Part shown: piece after piece, positions 24,701-36,036 of the stretch
How positions within the stretch are numbered: the first letter of the stretch is position 1
How the letters are laid out: each line of letters starts with the position of its first letter
NCBI GenBank assembly: GCA_905221605.1
Contig: CAJNDS010002776.1
Location: 188,001 to 252,000, forward strand
Length of the DNA: 64,000 bases
Source of the DNA: Symbiodinium natans
Taxonomy: Eukaryota; Sar; Dinophyceae; Suessiales; Symbiodiniaceae
Reading direction: 5' to 3'
Made by a program: the position numbers and the translations under genes
Notes under the pieces: model-generated
What the model was told of the DNA's origin: nothing
Databases searched by the model: none
What the model saw: the letters and a program-made list of their open reading frames with translations, nothing else

Positions 24701-26340
24701 AAATCAATGCTTTTCGGCGCCCTTAACTCTTATTGATAGCGAACCAGATGTGTAAACCACAACGACGTAAGGTCGCAGATTTCAGCGAAGGCGCATGCCA
24801 TTCTGCAGCGCATCCGTGGCGTCCTTTTTGGCCTTCTGCTTCTCAGCAGGGGTCAACTGCGCAATGTCAGGCAACTCAGGCTCCTCGATTTCAATCTCCT
24901 CTGCCTTAGGTTTCTACTGGGGCCCTCCCACACACCGACATCATGAAAGCTATCCCTCTTGGATGCTGGCCAAGAGGGGCACATCAGAGTTTTGATTTGA
25001 GGACATGGCCCAGCACTTGGTGTTGACGGGAAAGGCTATGCCGCTATGGGGAAAAAACCTTTTTTACTAAGGAACCTTGAAAGGAACTCGGGACTAGGGC
25101 CCGGAAGTGACTAGTGGAAGACCATGCCCCCCATCCCAGGAAAGCCACCAAACGACCTGGTCATCTCCGACTTATCTCGTGCTGCATGTCTTCCATGCAC
25201 CTTCACAGGGCCTTCAATGCAAAATGCTCACAACTCAGCCCACGACCGGATGACTCTCGTCACCCGCGCCGCTTTTGTGGATCCTTGAGCAGGTATGCGG
25301 AGCTAGGTTCCCAATCCCAAACTAAGCTGATCCCAAGCAGCTTGTTGCAGTATAACCATGCAAAATAGTTTTCGGACTGCCCTCGAACCACCCAAGACAT
25401 CCCAAAGCTAATCTGCAGTCCGTGTGAACTTCTACAGATCAGGTTCCAGGACATTCGCCGTTTCCGCTGCTTCATTGCAGCGGCAGGCAAGGATATGGAC
25501 ACGAATCCGGGCTGCGGGGCAACCAAACCTGGCACACGAATTCTTAGCAACTCGTCTAAACTTTGTTGCGAGAATCCCACATTGCTGAAAACCCAACTGC
25601 GAGGCGCCCTTTTGGAGCAGGACTGAGCCCTAAAGCTGCTAAAAGCTGCTTGCCTGTTGCTTCCTTCTTCGCTGGTTTGAAGTCGTCATTGTTGCTCAAT
25701 GCCCCGGGAAGGCGCAACCTTCCAAGCGGCTTCGAGAATTTAGGGTTTTTTTGGCATCCGACTAGCCACAGCACAGCGGGGTTTGAAAGTCAAATTTAGG
25801 GTTTAGGGTTCGAGATGCTTGGAGGGCTCAGCATGTGAGCATAGCGTGGCCTGAAGTCCTTGGACGTGCTCTCGGCCTTGTGCTCGGAGAGCTTAGGACG
25901 GTCTGGTGATGCGGACCTCGTCTTGGCTGTTGAAGATGCTCAGAAAAGTATGGTTTAAGGAGCACCCCTTCGAAGGTGTGCTCACCATTCCCTAACCAAC
26001 ACGAATGTTGTAAGCCAACAAGTTCCGCCCAAATGCCCATCTGTCGTGGGTGCTGTCAGGTACAAGGATTGGAGGCGTTTCACCCTCTCCAGCTCACCTG
26101 ACGGAGATGTGGCTTCCAAAGAGAGGTCTTGCAAAGGGGGGAGCACCCATTGGGGGCACTACCAAAACAAGTCTCACAGCTGTGAGGCTGCGCGTCCGTT
26201 TCAGTAGAAGTCTATTCCAAAGATTGCCCGAGTCGCTTTCCAGCAGCTGCATATTTTGCTTCTGACTGGCGGCCAGCTTCGCCTTGAAAGCCAGTAGACC
26301 CTCGACGGCCTGAGCAGTCTCCTGGCTGGTTCTCAGTAGG
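21702..26340 (-). CDS. Single-domain voltage-gated cation channel with EF hand, paralog B
   Basis: A plasma-membrane-type ion channel of the PF00520 fold. Placed exons: coiled coil from 26321 (TAQAVEGLLAFKAKLAASQK); linker about 24910-24795; 24442-24347; S1-S4 from 24092 to about 23632; S5 23528-23422; pore 23286-23207; S6 23132-23057; 22990-22892; EF hand 22760-22705 (ADSDGDNKISEDEY); 22317-22263; 22173-22079; from 21743. S1 is MTVIFLNAIWIGIDIE, S2 VGFILAENLFCFFFSAELL, S3 MWFLFDLFLVALMIVE. S4 is VARVMRVLRTARMARLVRL, with Arg every third residue. S6 reads MAALLLVFILVGSFTVMNML. Only one six-helix unit is present, so a tetramer is inferred. Donors: 5 GC, 2 GT, 1 GA among eight placed. The 3' end is not fixed. 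Confidence 0.87.
25795..25811. repeat. Interstitial telomere-like repeat
   Basis: TTTAGGGTTTAGGGTT, inside the 5' intronic part of channel B. Confidence 0.8.
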
Positions 26341-26444
26341 GAATGAGGGAATGAGGTACCTATATACTCCCTTAAAGGGTACATATAGCATTGTTTTCGG
26401 GCCCTACATAATCCCTTAAAGGGTATCTATAGAAATATACATAT

Positions 26445-26481
26445 ATACACATGTGTATACGTATATATATATATATATATC

Positions 26482-26512
<31 letters not shown>

Positions 26513-26545
26513 TCATATATATGTATATGTATATATTATAATAGG
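26445..26545. repeat. TA/CATATA microsatellite block
   Basis: About 100 bases of ATATATAC-type simple sequence. It is preceded at 26366 and 26413 by two copies of CCCTTAAAGGG; a third copy of that 11-mer is at 22818. No coding signal. Confidence 0.85.
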
Positions 26546-26709
26546 GCCCTAATTTCCCTCATAAGTTCATCAGGTCTCCTGAACCAGGCGGTTGGATTTC
26601 TTCGAGGAGGTCCGGCTTGCCAAGCCGGAGTTCCGTGAGGAGCTGCGGCTGTGGATCTCATCCTTGGGAGACGTCTCTAGAAGCGTTACGAGATAGGAGT
26701 AGAGCTGGC

Positions 26710-26760
26710 TTAGGGTTTAGGGTTTAGGGTTTAGGGTTTAGGGTTTAGGGTTTAGGGTTT
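26710..26760. repeat. Interstitial telomere array (TTTAGGG)7
   Basis: Seven perfect TTTAGGG units, the longest perfect array in the window, between channel B and the unidentified gene. Confidence 0.97.
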
Positions 26761-26869
26761 TTTTTGCCACCCGCCTAGCAGACCCCCTCTGGGATCACTC
26801 CGCAGGGAACAATCGTGATCTCTCGTATGTGCCCTCAGCAAAAAGGGCCCCGAGGCATCCCCATCACCA

Positions 26870-29260
26870 TCTCCCCACAACAGCAAAGACTAGGTTCACA
26901 TCATTCACCTCAAGGTGGGGGTGCATCCAGGCCGGGTTCTTCAGGTCACAGATTACCACCCCATAGGGTTTAGGGTTTAGGGTTTAGGGTTTAGGGTTTA
27001 GGGTTGCAAAGAACTGCAAAGAGTCAGGAGCTGTCCGTTGAAAGCCGAGTATCTGGGCCTTTGGGAGGCACGTGGATGTCAGCATACCCATCACTGTTGT
27101 CTGACGTGCAACGGCTCATCTCCTGCAATCGAATCGAGGGTAGCTCGAGAAGGCATGATCCATATAACATCAAACCCTTGCCTGGTTGCGAGGCAAAGCC
27201 CAGCCGTCGGCATCCAAACCTCAATGCGCTCGCGACACTTATAAACAGGCGTTCCAGTGCCGTGTCTGGCGGGCATTTTCGGGGAGTCCTAAGCCACCGA
27301 CCACGCATTGCCATGGTTGGCCGCGCGAACTTGGGCAGCCGCAGAAAGCGCGAAGATGCGCCACGCCAAGTTCTACGAGATTCTACGTGCCCCTGGAGTA
27401 CGGTATAGACGGTATAAGATGTCGCATGCAAAGGTAGATGCGCTTCAAGCCGAAACCTACCTCCACATCCACCTGCGATTTGACATACTTTGCAAGATGA
27501 GCACTAAACACCCGAAGCTCCACCGTGTTGCTGCAAGGACTTTGTGAAGGGCCGTCTACAACGGCTGCAGAGAAGCTGCAAGAACAACCTTCTCCACAAC
27601 AAGTTATTAGCGATCTAACCTGCCCCTGCAAATCGATTGATGCTTTCACTTCAGCTTTGTTTTCGTCGAGTTTCGGAGTTTCGAGCATTTGGCTCGCTGT
27701 CCTGTCGCCGGAGGTGCTAGACTCTGCTAGACCCCGGAAAAAAGGTTCTTTGAGAGCACCGCTCGTTGCATTTTCCAGCAGTGCGAGTCACGTAGCACGA
27801 TCCCCCTCCCCTTAGCATGGGGGGGGGCGGAAAATGTAAATTACATTTTCGGGCTCGGGAGACGAGGAGAAACAATAAATGTAAAATCCTATGCGTGGGA
27901 TTGCTTGGGATATGAGATATGCGTGGGATTGCTTACCTTCCTCCCCTAGTTACCCTACCCTGCAGCACAAACCTGAAAATGTAAAAAATATTGTTTTGCA
28001 TTTACGCGCCCCCCCCCCTATTTACATTTATTAAGGGGTGGGGGATGTAGCACGGGAGAATACTGGCCACTTCGATCGTCTTTTGTACCATCACCCAATA
28101 TGACCCAACAAAATGCAGAGTGCAAAGAACTGCACATGCCACAACGCGGTCTGGACACAGGATGTGAGCGCCTAAAACTGGCAGAAGGCTTGTAGTGACG
28201 TGGGCTATAATGAATGGATAGTAACGGGCCTGATGGTATGGTCGGCCCCGCGTACAGCACCGAGGTTTGGGACTTCGGACGAAGCTTCACTTGAGGGAAG
28301 GACAGCAAGCCTTCTGCCGTGAATTCAACATCCTTTAAACGAATTGCTTGAAAGGTCCTGGGCATCCACACAACAACCTTTCTAAGAGAAGCCAGGCAAT
28401 ACCGGAAACTTCCCCACGGCTCCTGGTAGAGTATACTTAGAGCAGTCCATCACATCGCATGCAACTAACACACGTTCAATCTTGCGTTAACGATGGGACT
28501 ATCCCTCAAGATGAGGAGCAGGAGGAGAAAGTTCTGGTGTTGCAACGCTCAGCCTAATCATCCAGGAGTGCTGGATTCTGGCACGGAAAGCTTCTGAGGC
28601 TCCTTCATGTCTTCGACAAGCCAAGAAAAATTCTCCGGAAAGGCAGGCATACCTGCAATCTCTGAAGGGGTCATCTCGCGGGCAATGATAGTGCGATGCC
28701 TTCGGAAATGGCTAAGCGGCTAAGCCGGGTAAGCACTGTCCGGAGCCGTCCTGGCACGTGAAGTCGCCTTGCGACCAAAATGGTCGTGAACGAATTGGCA
28801 AAGATGACTTAAGCGGCTGAAGACTCCAGGATACACTGACTTTGTTGGCGCGAAGCCCCCATTAAATGAATGCTGGACCATCCGGGAGCCGTCATATCTG
28901 GTCCCAGGACTGCTGGTGTAGGCAGGCCAGGGATATAACACATGATGCATGGTGCATTCTGACGAATTCCTGCAAGCACTGGCCGGGAAAGCTGTCACAT
29001 GCAGCCGTATAACACGGTCAAATGGCGATAAAGATCCTCCAGACCCCTCAGCAATGCTCGGCAAGATTCCTTTACACGCACAACCATCTCCAAGCTCGCC
29101 AACTTCCCGGGGCCAGTGTAATCATGCAGATACAGCAGCTGTGAGCACAAGGCCACAAGATGCCACACGGCTTCAAGGCACCTCCGCATTCTCTTCAGCA
29201 GCTTTCCGAAGCACGTCCCGAGCTGGTGATGGAGGATAAAGAAGCATGGCTGGGCCGATG
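26870..29260 (-). CDS. Unidentified multi-exon gene between the two channels
   Basis: A series of minus-strand stretches read like real exons with plausible AG|G acceptors and GC/GT donors. About 29240-29000 contains QLLYLHDYTGPGKLASLEMV and LLRGLEDLYRHLTVLY. About 28378-28250 contains VVVWMPRTFQAIRLKDVEF and TAEGLLSFPQVKL. About 27655-27610 contains ENKAEVKASIDLQ. About 27533-27460 contains NTVELRVFSAHLAKYVKSQ. About 27245-27120 contains CRERIEVWMPTAGLCLATRQ. About 27100-27055 contains SDGYADIHVPPKGP. About 26960-26875 contains GVVICDLKNPAWMHPHLEV. Two exons share a VWMP motif. I do not recognise the protein. Some stretches may belong to different genes or to the 5' part of channel B. Confidence 0.5.
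26964..27005. repeat. Interstitial telomere array (TTTAGGG)6
   Basis: Six perfect units, lying between two exon-like stretches (YADIHVPP and VVICDLKNP) of the unidentified gene, so probably intronic. Confidence 0.95.
27813..28036. mobile_element. MITE-like element with G/C-run termini
   Basis: Left end TAGCATGGGGGGGGGCGG then AAATGTAAATTACATTTT; right end CATTTACGCGCCCCCCCCCC then TATTTACATTTA. The two ends are inverted repeats of each other. In between are two direct copies of ATGCGTGGGATTGCTT near 27889 and 27920. No coding capacity; placed in an intron of the unidentified gene. Confidence 0.55.
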
Positions 29261-29684
29261 GTCGTTGTCCTTGTCGTGGAGAGGGGCTCCTCCCGGAAAA
29301 AAAAAGAAAACGGGGGACATGCGTGCATATGATATGCATCATTGCGTGAGTGTAGGCCTCAAGATCGATTCAGACATGTACGATACTTTCCTGTGCCGGC
29401 TTGGCTTGGGTGGGCAGCCGGCGGAGTTCGCTGAGGTCAAGTGGTGCTTTTGAGACATATCTCAAAGCTTCGCTGTTTGATCTGGGCTGCGACTAGCACA
29501 GCAAAGATTTGGTCGCGATGTTAGTGGTCCGCTTGTCACGTGTCTACCCCAGCCCACGTACCCGGCCCCTGTGGCGGCCTCCAGATACCCTTTTATCTTG
29601 CCGAGGATGGGAACTGGCGTTGGAGACTGCAGTACTCTTTCAGGTCATGATTGGACAGAGCGTGCAAATGGGGCGCAAACTGAA

Positions 29685-30352
29685 AAGCAGACAGTCAGAC
29701 AGCCAGACAGCCAGAGAGTCAGCCATTTTCTTTTGGAGGAGACTTGGGTGCTCATGGGTCTCGTACCCAAGTACTGTAGAAAAGTGAATCTTCGCTGAAG
29801 TTGGGTAGTCATAAGCTTTTTGGATTATGTGTTTGAGTGTCTGCGTAGCCCAAAGTGTCTGAGTGTCTGACTGGCTGAACGTTTGCAGGTCCTGTATCTC
29901 TCACTGTCTGAGTGTCTGACTGTCTTCTCTTTGTAATGTGCAGAGAGCAGAGAGTTAAGCAGTCAGACAGTTAGACTTTTCAAGTCTGGAACACGCAAGC
30001 CGACCTGTTCATGTCTAAATGTCTGAGTGTCTGAGACAGTAAGACTCTTCGAACCCGGAATACACAGACCAGCAAGTCGGACAGTCAGACAGTCAGACTC
30101 TTGAAGTCCAGCATACGCGGACCGAGATCAGACACTCAGACAGTCAGACTCTTTAAGGCCAGCTCGCGTCTGAATGTCAGTCTCTAAGACCAGCTCGCGT
30201 CTGAATGTCTGAATTAGCGGACCAAGAAGGCAGACAGTCAGACACTCAGACAGTCAAACTCTTCAAGACCAACTCACGTCCGAGGGTCTGAATGTCTGAG
30301 TGTCTGAGCGTCCGACTGTCTGAGTGTCTGACTGTCTGAGCGTCTGCTGCAA
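29685..30352. repeat. Degenerate minisatellite of CAGACAGTCAGAC / GTCTGACTGTCTGAG
   Basis: About 650 bases in which CAGACAGTCAGACTCT and its reverse complement GTCTGAGTGTCTGACTGT alternate in blocks. Such an array can form hairpins. It lies just beyond the 3' end of channel A; no gene is seen in it. Confidence 0.85.
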
Positions 30353-30597
30353 CCCCCTCCTCGCCCCCAATCCATGATTTCCTTGCATGTCCCGCAGGCT
30401 TGCCGCATGAGGGATGCATTATGCCCTGGTCACAGAAAGGCCAAAAGGCCTCCCAGGTCTGCTACAAGCTTATTTTGACTTGCTCCGTAGGTCGGAGATA
30501 AAAGCAGCAAGAGCGACAGAGCGACAGAAGCACCAACGCGGCAGCACATCACGACGTGTCAGTCCTGGTGCTACAACGTACTTGCACAAACTGCTCA

Positions 30598-31382
30598 GAA
30601 TGTCGTGGATGTGGGAAAACTCGTCTGCAGTGAACTTGCGCAACTCAACAATGTCCTCGCAGGCCCAACGCATTGTACTTCACCATTGGATTTAGAACAG
30701 TAGCAGGTTCAATGGTTCTCAAACGGGCCTTGACGGTGGTCTGATTGGAGCCCCGCAACGTGAGGATGCCCCGCATGAAGTCACCAAATGTTAGCGGCTC
30801 GCCATCTTCGAACAACAGCTTGCCTAGGAGGGCTTTTCGTTTAACGAAGTACGAAGTCGCTCGCTCTCCCACTTAAGGCCGGCAAGGTTCACAGGTCATC
30901 ATTGGTCAGACTACGTGCAACAGGTGGACAAGCACCAGCAAAAGTCAATGCATTCTAGCAGCGTGTCGTTTAATCAGTTTAATCTAGGGTTTAGGAGAAT
31001 TCTCCGTGCGACGACTCTTTACTTTGCCAGGTCTGTTTAAAGTTCAGTGCAGACTTGTTCATCATGGTCAGTTCCCTTAGTCCCTTGAAGGTCATCTTGG
31101 CGCAAGATTCTGGGGTTTAAATCCACCCCCATGGGGGCTCAGCTGATCAGCTGAGCTGCCATAATCCAGGGCAGCTTCCACATCGACTCCCAAGCTTGCG
31201 AGGGCCGTCATGGCCTGACACAGTGATGGCATGCAGGAAGGGGTGACCGTCTCTTTTGTGCTCTGTTTTCTTGTGTGCTACGTTTACTTACAGACTATTT
31301 GTGTGCGTGTGTGTTGTGCGGGTGCGCGTGTGTGTTTTGAGTGAGTGAGTGAGTGAGTTAGAGAGTCTCTGTGTGTGTGTGT

Positions 31383-31416
<34 letters not shown>

Positions 31417-34400
31417 CTGTGTGTCTGTGTGTCTGTGTGTCTGTGTGTCTGTGTGTCTGTGTGTCTGTGTGTCTGTGTGTCTGTGTGTCTGTGTGTCTGT
31501 GTGTCTGTGTGTCTGTGTGTCTGTGTGTCTGTGTCTGTGTCTGTCTCTGTGTGTGTGTGTGTTTGTTTGTTTGTGTGCGTTTGTGTGTGTTTGTGTGATT
31601 GTGCGTGTGTGCGTCTGTGTGTCCGCGTGATTCTCTTTGTGTGTGTGTGTGTGTGTGTGTGCGTGTTTGTGCGTCGGTGGTTGTGTGCACTGCGGGGGAG
31701 CGGGTGGGGGTTGGAGGTGTGGGCGGCTGCGAGCGCGCGGGCACGCGCGTGGGTGTGCCTGTGTGAGACAGATGCTGATACCTGCAGCGAGCACAAATGT
31801 TCTTGAGGCTCCAAATGCTCTGCACTACAGCATTTCCCCACGTGCAAGTTCACCATTTCGAGGAGTCCTAAGTGTTAGTTGTGGTTTGTCCAAGATGCTC
31901 TCAGCACTCCTAGTGCTCGGAAATACAGCATTTCACACAAAACGTTTCGATGCACAGGCTACGGAATGCCTCGTCATAGCTTAAAGTAGCACAAAACCAT
32001 GAACAAATTCTTTCAAAACCGCTGGTGAACAGCCGACAATCCCTGATTGCAATTGCCGTTCGATGCCCTGATTGTGCCTCCGGCGTGCGAAGCACTTTGC
32101 GGTATTCCTGTTCTGAGATCCTGTTGTCTCCATCCTCATCAGCATGTCCTTACAGGTCAGGAGCGTATTCCCTTCACATGTGGCAAATTGTTTCGGGGAC
32201 TTGGTGGCAGAGCCAAAGTGAGCATCAGGCCTTTGTCAATCATCTCCCACAGGACCTTCTTTGCAAAGTCGACTTCCAACTGTTCCCTCTCAATGGTCGA
32301 CACCGTCTTGACTGCCTGCATGGGCAATCATGGGCAAGCCTAGCAGCATGGCCTTGGCAACGACTATAGGACTAGGACAGGATTTACACCTTACATCACC
32401 TTACATGGACGGATTTACTGAATCTACTGTCAAGCTCCCCAAGAAGCCTCCACCAGGACTCCGAGAAGCATGTTCATCACAGTCAAGGACCCGAACAGAA
32501 TGAAGACCAGTATCAACGCAGCTAGGATCCAACTCTCCTGGCGTACGCTTTTGGTTGAGGAGCTGTCGCACTTGAGCGCGCAGCGCTCAATCAAACTCGG
32601 CCAGCTTTGCCAAAGAAGATCAAGAAGCACAGACTTACCTTTGACATGTGCACCTGTGATACCACTTCAAAGCTTGCATTCTTACATCTCTTGGCTAGCT
32701 TCTGGACACCTCTGATGTGTCAAGATTAGGCATGATCTGACCATTACCATGTGCTTTCTTTCTTGATTGCAGCTTCAGCTTTCATGCTTTATTAATTTAT
32801 TAACATTGCAGTACGCTTCTTTCTTAGGTTTGGGTGATCTTTCCTTCTCAATGTTGCAGAAGATCAATCTAGCAGGATTGGTTCTGTTTTGGGCATCCAC
32901 TTCATGAAGCATCTGGGAGTTTGCCCGTTGGTGAACCGGACAACCGATTTCGTCTTCTGCTCACGCCAGCGGCATGGAGTCCTCGGCGACTGCCTCGATG
33001 ATGACCTGCTGGTCGGTGAGGATACACTTCCTGCAGAGCAAAGAAAGGCGTGTGGAGCAAAGCGAGGCGTGTGCAGCTCTAAAAGACGCAGCGGCCAGCT
33101 TTGTTCGCTGCCGAGACGCAAGAGCAACGTCCAAATTGCGGTGCCCATGGAGCCGAAGAATGTCGTCTCCAGAATGGTTCCACGGCTAAACTGCACGAAG
33201 GCCACGCCTCAGTGCAGTAGGATGGCTGCGAGGGGCCTGTTGCATACGTATGCAGGCGTGGCCAGGGAGCAACAAGCGCGCAATAGTGATCGGCAGCCCA
33301 GGTGCTGAAAACGTAGGTAAACATCAGCAGTAGGACCAAAGTGAAGAACCTCAGATCAGCTGACATCCCACAGCCACAGCAGGCCGCAGCCGTTACCTCT
33401 CTTGCAGACTCTTGCTTGTGCAGCATCAAGCAAACATACTATGCGTTACTGGCGACTTACGACAGACTCTACAATGCTTGGCTTAACGTTGACCTCCGCC
33501 ATTCCCGCTGAGGAGCACGGAACGGCATGCAACCATCATGCCTACGGCCACAAACAACAAAGACTGCGCGGCGTTCTTTCCACTGCAAAAACAGTATGAA
33601 CTGCACAGCTTGTTGAGGTGATCGTTTTGTGCATGTGCCACATGTTCCCTTGCGCTCTGGTCAGGATCTGCCAGCCAGAAATTCATGCCTATGTCTCATA
33701 CTGCAGTCGACACATTCCCTACTTTTCCCCTCAAATAGGATGCAGCCTTTGATCAGAATCATCAGCTCCGGCATCAAACGCACAAGGCGGGCCATTCTCG
33801 CAGTTCGGAGCACTCGCAGAACCCGCGCGACACGGAGAACCTGGGAACAGTCAGCGACTTTTTTTGTGTCACTTCTCCCCCCCCCTACTTGTACCTTTCG
33901 GAATCTTGTTGCTAGCTCAGTGGCAGAAGCGCCTCCCGTCATAGTGTCGCCGGTTGTCGCTGAGATCGCATGCGCCAAAGGAAAAAACCAAGTCTCGAAG
34001 GACATCAAGGCGACCAGGAACACGTCAAACAAGAACCAGATGTCTCGTAGAGCAGAACATTTACGCGCGTAAGTCCACAACCGAACAATAAGCTCGAAGG
34101 CAAAGAACAAGCAAAACAGGTTCTCAACGATGATGAAGCCGACATCAGCTTCAGACAAAATCTCAGCCCTGTTGAATTCGATGTCCACTGAAATCCACAT
34201 GGCATTTAAGAAGATGATGGCCATAGTGAAGCGCTCGAAGTAGGGATGCGTGGCAAACTCGTAGCAGCGCCCACTCAACTCCACGACTTCTCCCGCTACC
34301 GCCTCTCCAAACTCATCTGTGGCGCGTTTGCGGACCGCGCTGCGAGCAAGCTCGGGATCCAGTTGGACAAGCCTGGGCATTCAATGCACTCACGCCCCAC

Positions 34401-36036
34401 AACACAGGGACCGAAGAATGGAACGGACACGACGTTAAAGCATAGCAAGCGGCATGCCCTTCTGCTGCTGTTCATCGGCATCCTTTTTTATCTTGGCCTT
34501 CTCATTTCGCGTCAGCTTCTCTACCTCCAGGTCAAGTCTGGTGGGCTCAAGCTGCCAGTGCATGTGGTGCGCAGTGACATGAACTTAGAAAAGTGCCTCA
34601 GCAGCATCCAGCAAAGATGGAATGGATTCCTGAGAAGCTCAGCTATGTTTGGGGGCATGCCATGGCTTGAAACTGCGTAGATGTAGGCAACCGGAGCATT
34701 CTGGGGTTTTCTTCCCACCTGTTTCACACGCGTTTACGGGGAGAAGGTCAGAGACATATTAGAGCCCAAGTTAAGATGACAAGGTGTGCTTCGGGCAGGC
34801 CCCAGGGCAGACAGTCCTCACAGAACAGCAACCAAGCAACAATCCAAAACCATAGATATTCGAAACAAGCCCTGGAACGCCCAGCCAAGAAAGGGTTTAG
34901 GGTTTAGGGTCTGGATCATCCTGTTTCAGTGCCTCACGTGCGGAACACACATCACTGACACTTGCGTTGGATCTCTTGACAGGCTGCTGGTGCGGCTGGG
35001 GATGTCCTTGGCTTGAGAAAAACTCTTCCGAACTCAGGGTCCATTCTGAAAGGGACAACTCTGGCTCCCCCGAATCCGTGCCTTTTCAACTATTTCACGA
35101 CCTAGCGTTCCCGGGCTCAAGGACTCAGATGGACTCAGAAGGCAGAAGGGAACAGGAAATCATAGGAACCCCAATCGGACAGCAGATGCAAGCGGCTTCG
35201 GAATCCAAGACATTCGGCGCTTGCGTTGCTTCTGCACTGCTGGAAAGAGAGCTCCGAAGGAGAAACGTTTCACCTGCTCATTGCATGTGGGGCTTTCCGT
35301 AGGGGTACCTTATGGGGGGTCCTTATTATAAGGGGATCCTACTATTTGGGGGTGTATATTAAGGGTCGCGTTTGTTTCGAAATTCGAAGAGATGGCACTC
35401 CCTGTGAAAGCAAGCATGCCACAGCTTACGTCGCTTCAAGACCTCTAGCTCACTCCACTTCTGCAGCCGTCCTACAGCAGGGCGGGGGCCTCGCTCGCGG
35501 TGCTGCCTTGGCTTTTGCGGCCACCTGACACCGGAATCGCTGCGGCAGCCGCTGCAGCCGCTACGCCTAGATCTTGCAGGAATGACCTATATATCCCAAG
35601 AGTCCAGTGCAGCTATGTTTTTTTGTACCTTTCGGCACATGCACGAAGTGGTCTCATCACTTTTGGGGCCCTGGCTTACGTTCGACATATTCTGGATTCG
35701 GTCGAGTTCATCGTCCAATTGTTGCAGCGTCTTCTTTTGGTTGGCAATGAGCATGGAGCGGAAGGAGGTCAAGCTGTTCAGCGCCCGTTGAACTTCAGAA
35801 CTGGGTTCTTGCCAGCTGCGGTTGCGCCTGAAGCCGGGATACTGCACCTCCTTCCGTGGCTGAGGTATGTTTACGCAGTTCGCGTTGAGAGATTCCTCAG
35901 ATGAGTCGGAGTCGGAGCTGAAGCCATCCTCTGACTCATTCTTGGCCCATGCTTGTGGTGTGCCCTGGACTCCCTGGACGAGTTCTTCATTCTTTGAGGA
36001 GGCCGGAGCATCGTCTCCCAATCCGCTGGTCTTCAT
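30598..36036 (-). CDS. Single-domain voltage-gated cation channel with EF hand, paralog A
   Basis: Paralog of channel B. Placed exons: N-terminal acidic plus coiled-coil 36036-35680 (LIANQKKTLQQLDDELDRI); linker about 34551-34450; 34372-33895 (S1-S3); 33840-33747 (S4); from 33541; S5 33349-33306; 33207-33120; 33030-32967; S6 32537-32448; 32315-32231; EF hand 32148-32078 (ADEDGDNRISEQEY); 31214-31160; 30823-30729; from 30655. S4 is LRVARVLRVLRTARMARLVR, a voltage sensor with Arg every third residue. S6 is ILAALILVFILFGSLTVMNM. The pore segment joins as TAIWTLLLKCILTDQQ and lacks the TxExW of bacterial Na channels. The last shared exon reads GKLLFEDGEPLTFGDFM. Nine of ten placed donors are GC. 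The 36036 ATG may be internal. Confidence 0.88.
31330..31675. repeat. GT / GTGTCTGT microsatellite
   Basis: (GAGT)n, (GT)n, then about fifteen units of GTGTCTGT, then further GT-rich runs. It lies in the 863-base channel A intron 31215-32077. The long Cys/Val and Thr/His frames over it are repeat artefacts. Confidence 0.97.
34892..34910. repeat. Interstitial telomere-like repeat
   Basis: AGGGTTTAGGGTTTAGGGT, in the 5' intronic part of channel A. Confidence 0.8.
35288..35382. mobile_element. MITE-like element, family 1
   Basis: Shares AGGGGTACCTTAT, GGGGTCCTTATTAT and GGGGATCCT with the copy at 39804, and GGGGATCCTACTATTTGGG with the complete copy at 63499. Terminal inverted repeats are degraded. 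Confidence 0.65.

Noticed and set aside
26588-26690. Plus-strand exon-like stretch reading RLAKPEFREELRLWISSLG
   Set aside because: The opposite strand (SSKKSNRLVQE) resembles the channel A N-terminus SSKNEELVQG and fits the cluster strand; neither reading is strong enough to list.
31284-31856. 190-codon His/Thr frame and complementary Cys/Val frames
   Set aside because: GT-type microsatellite inside a channel A intron.
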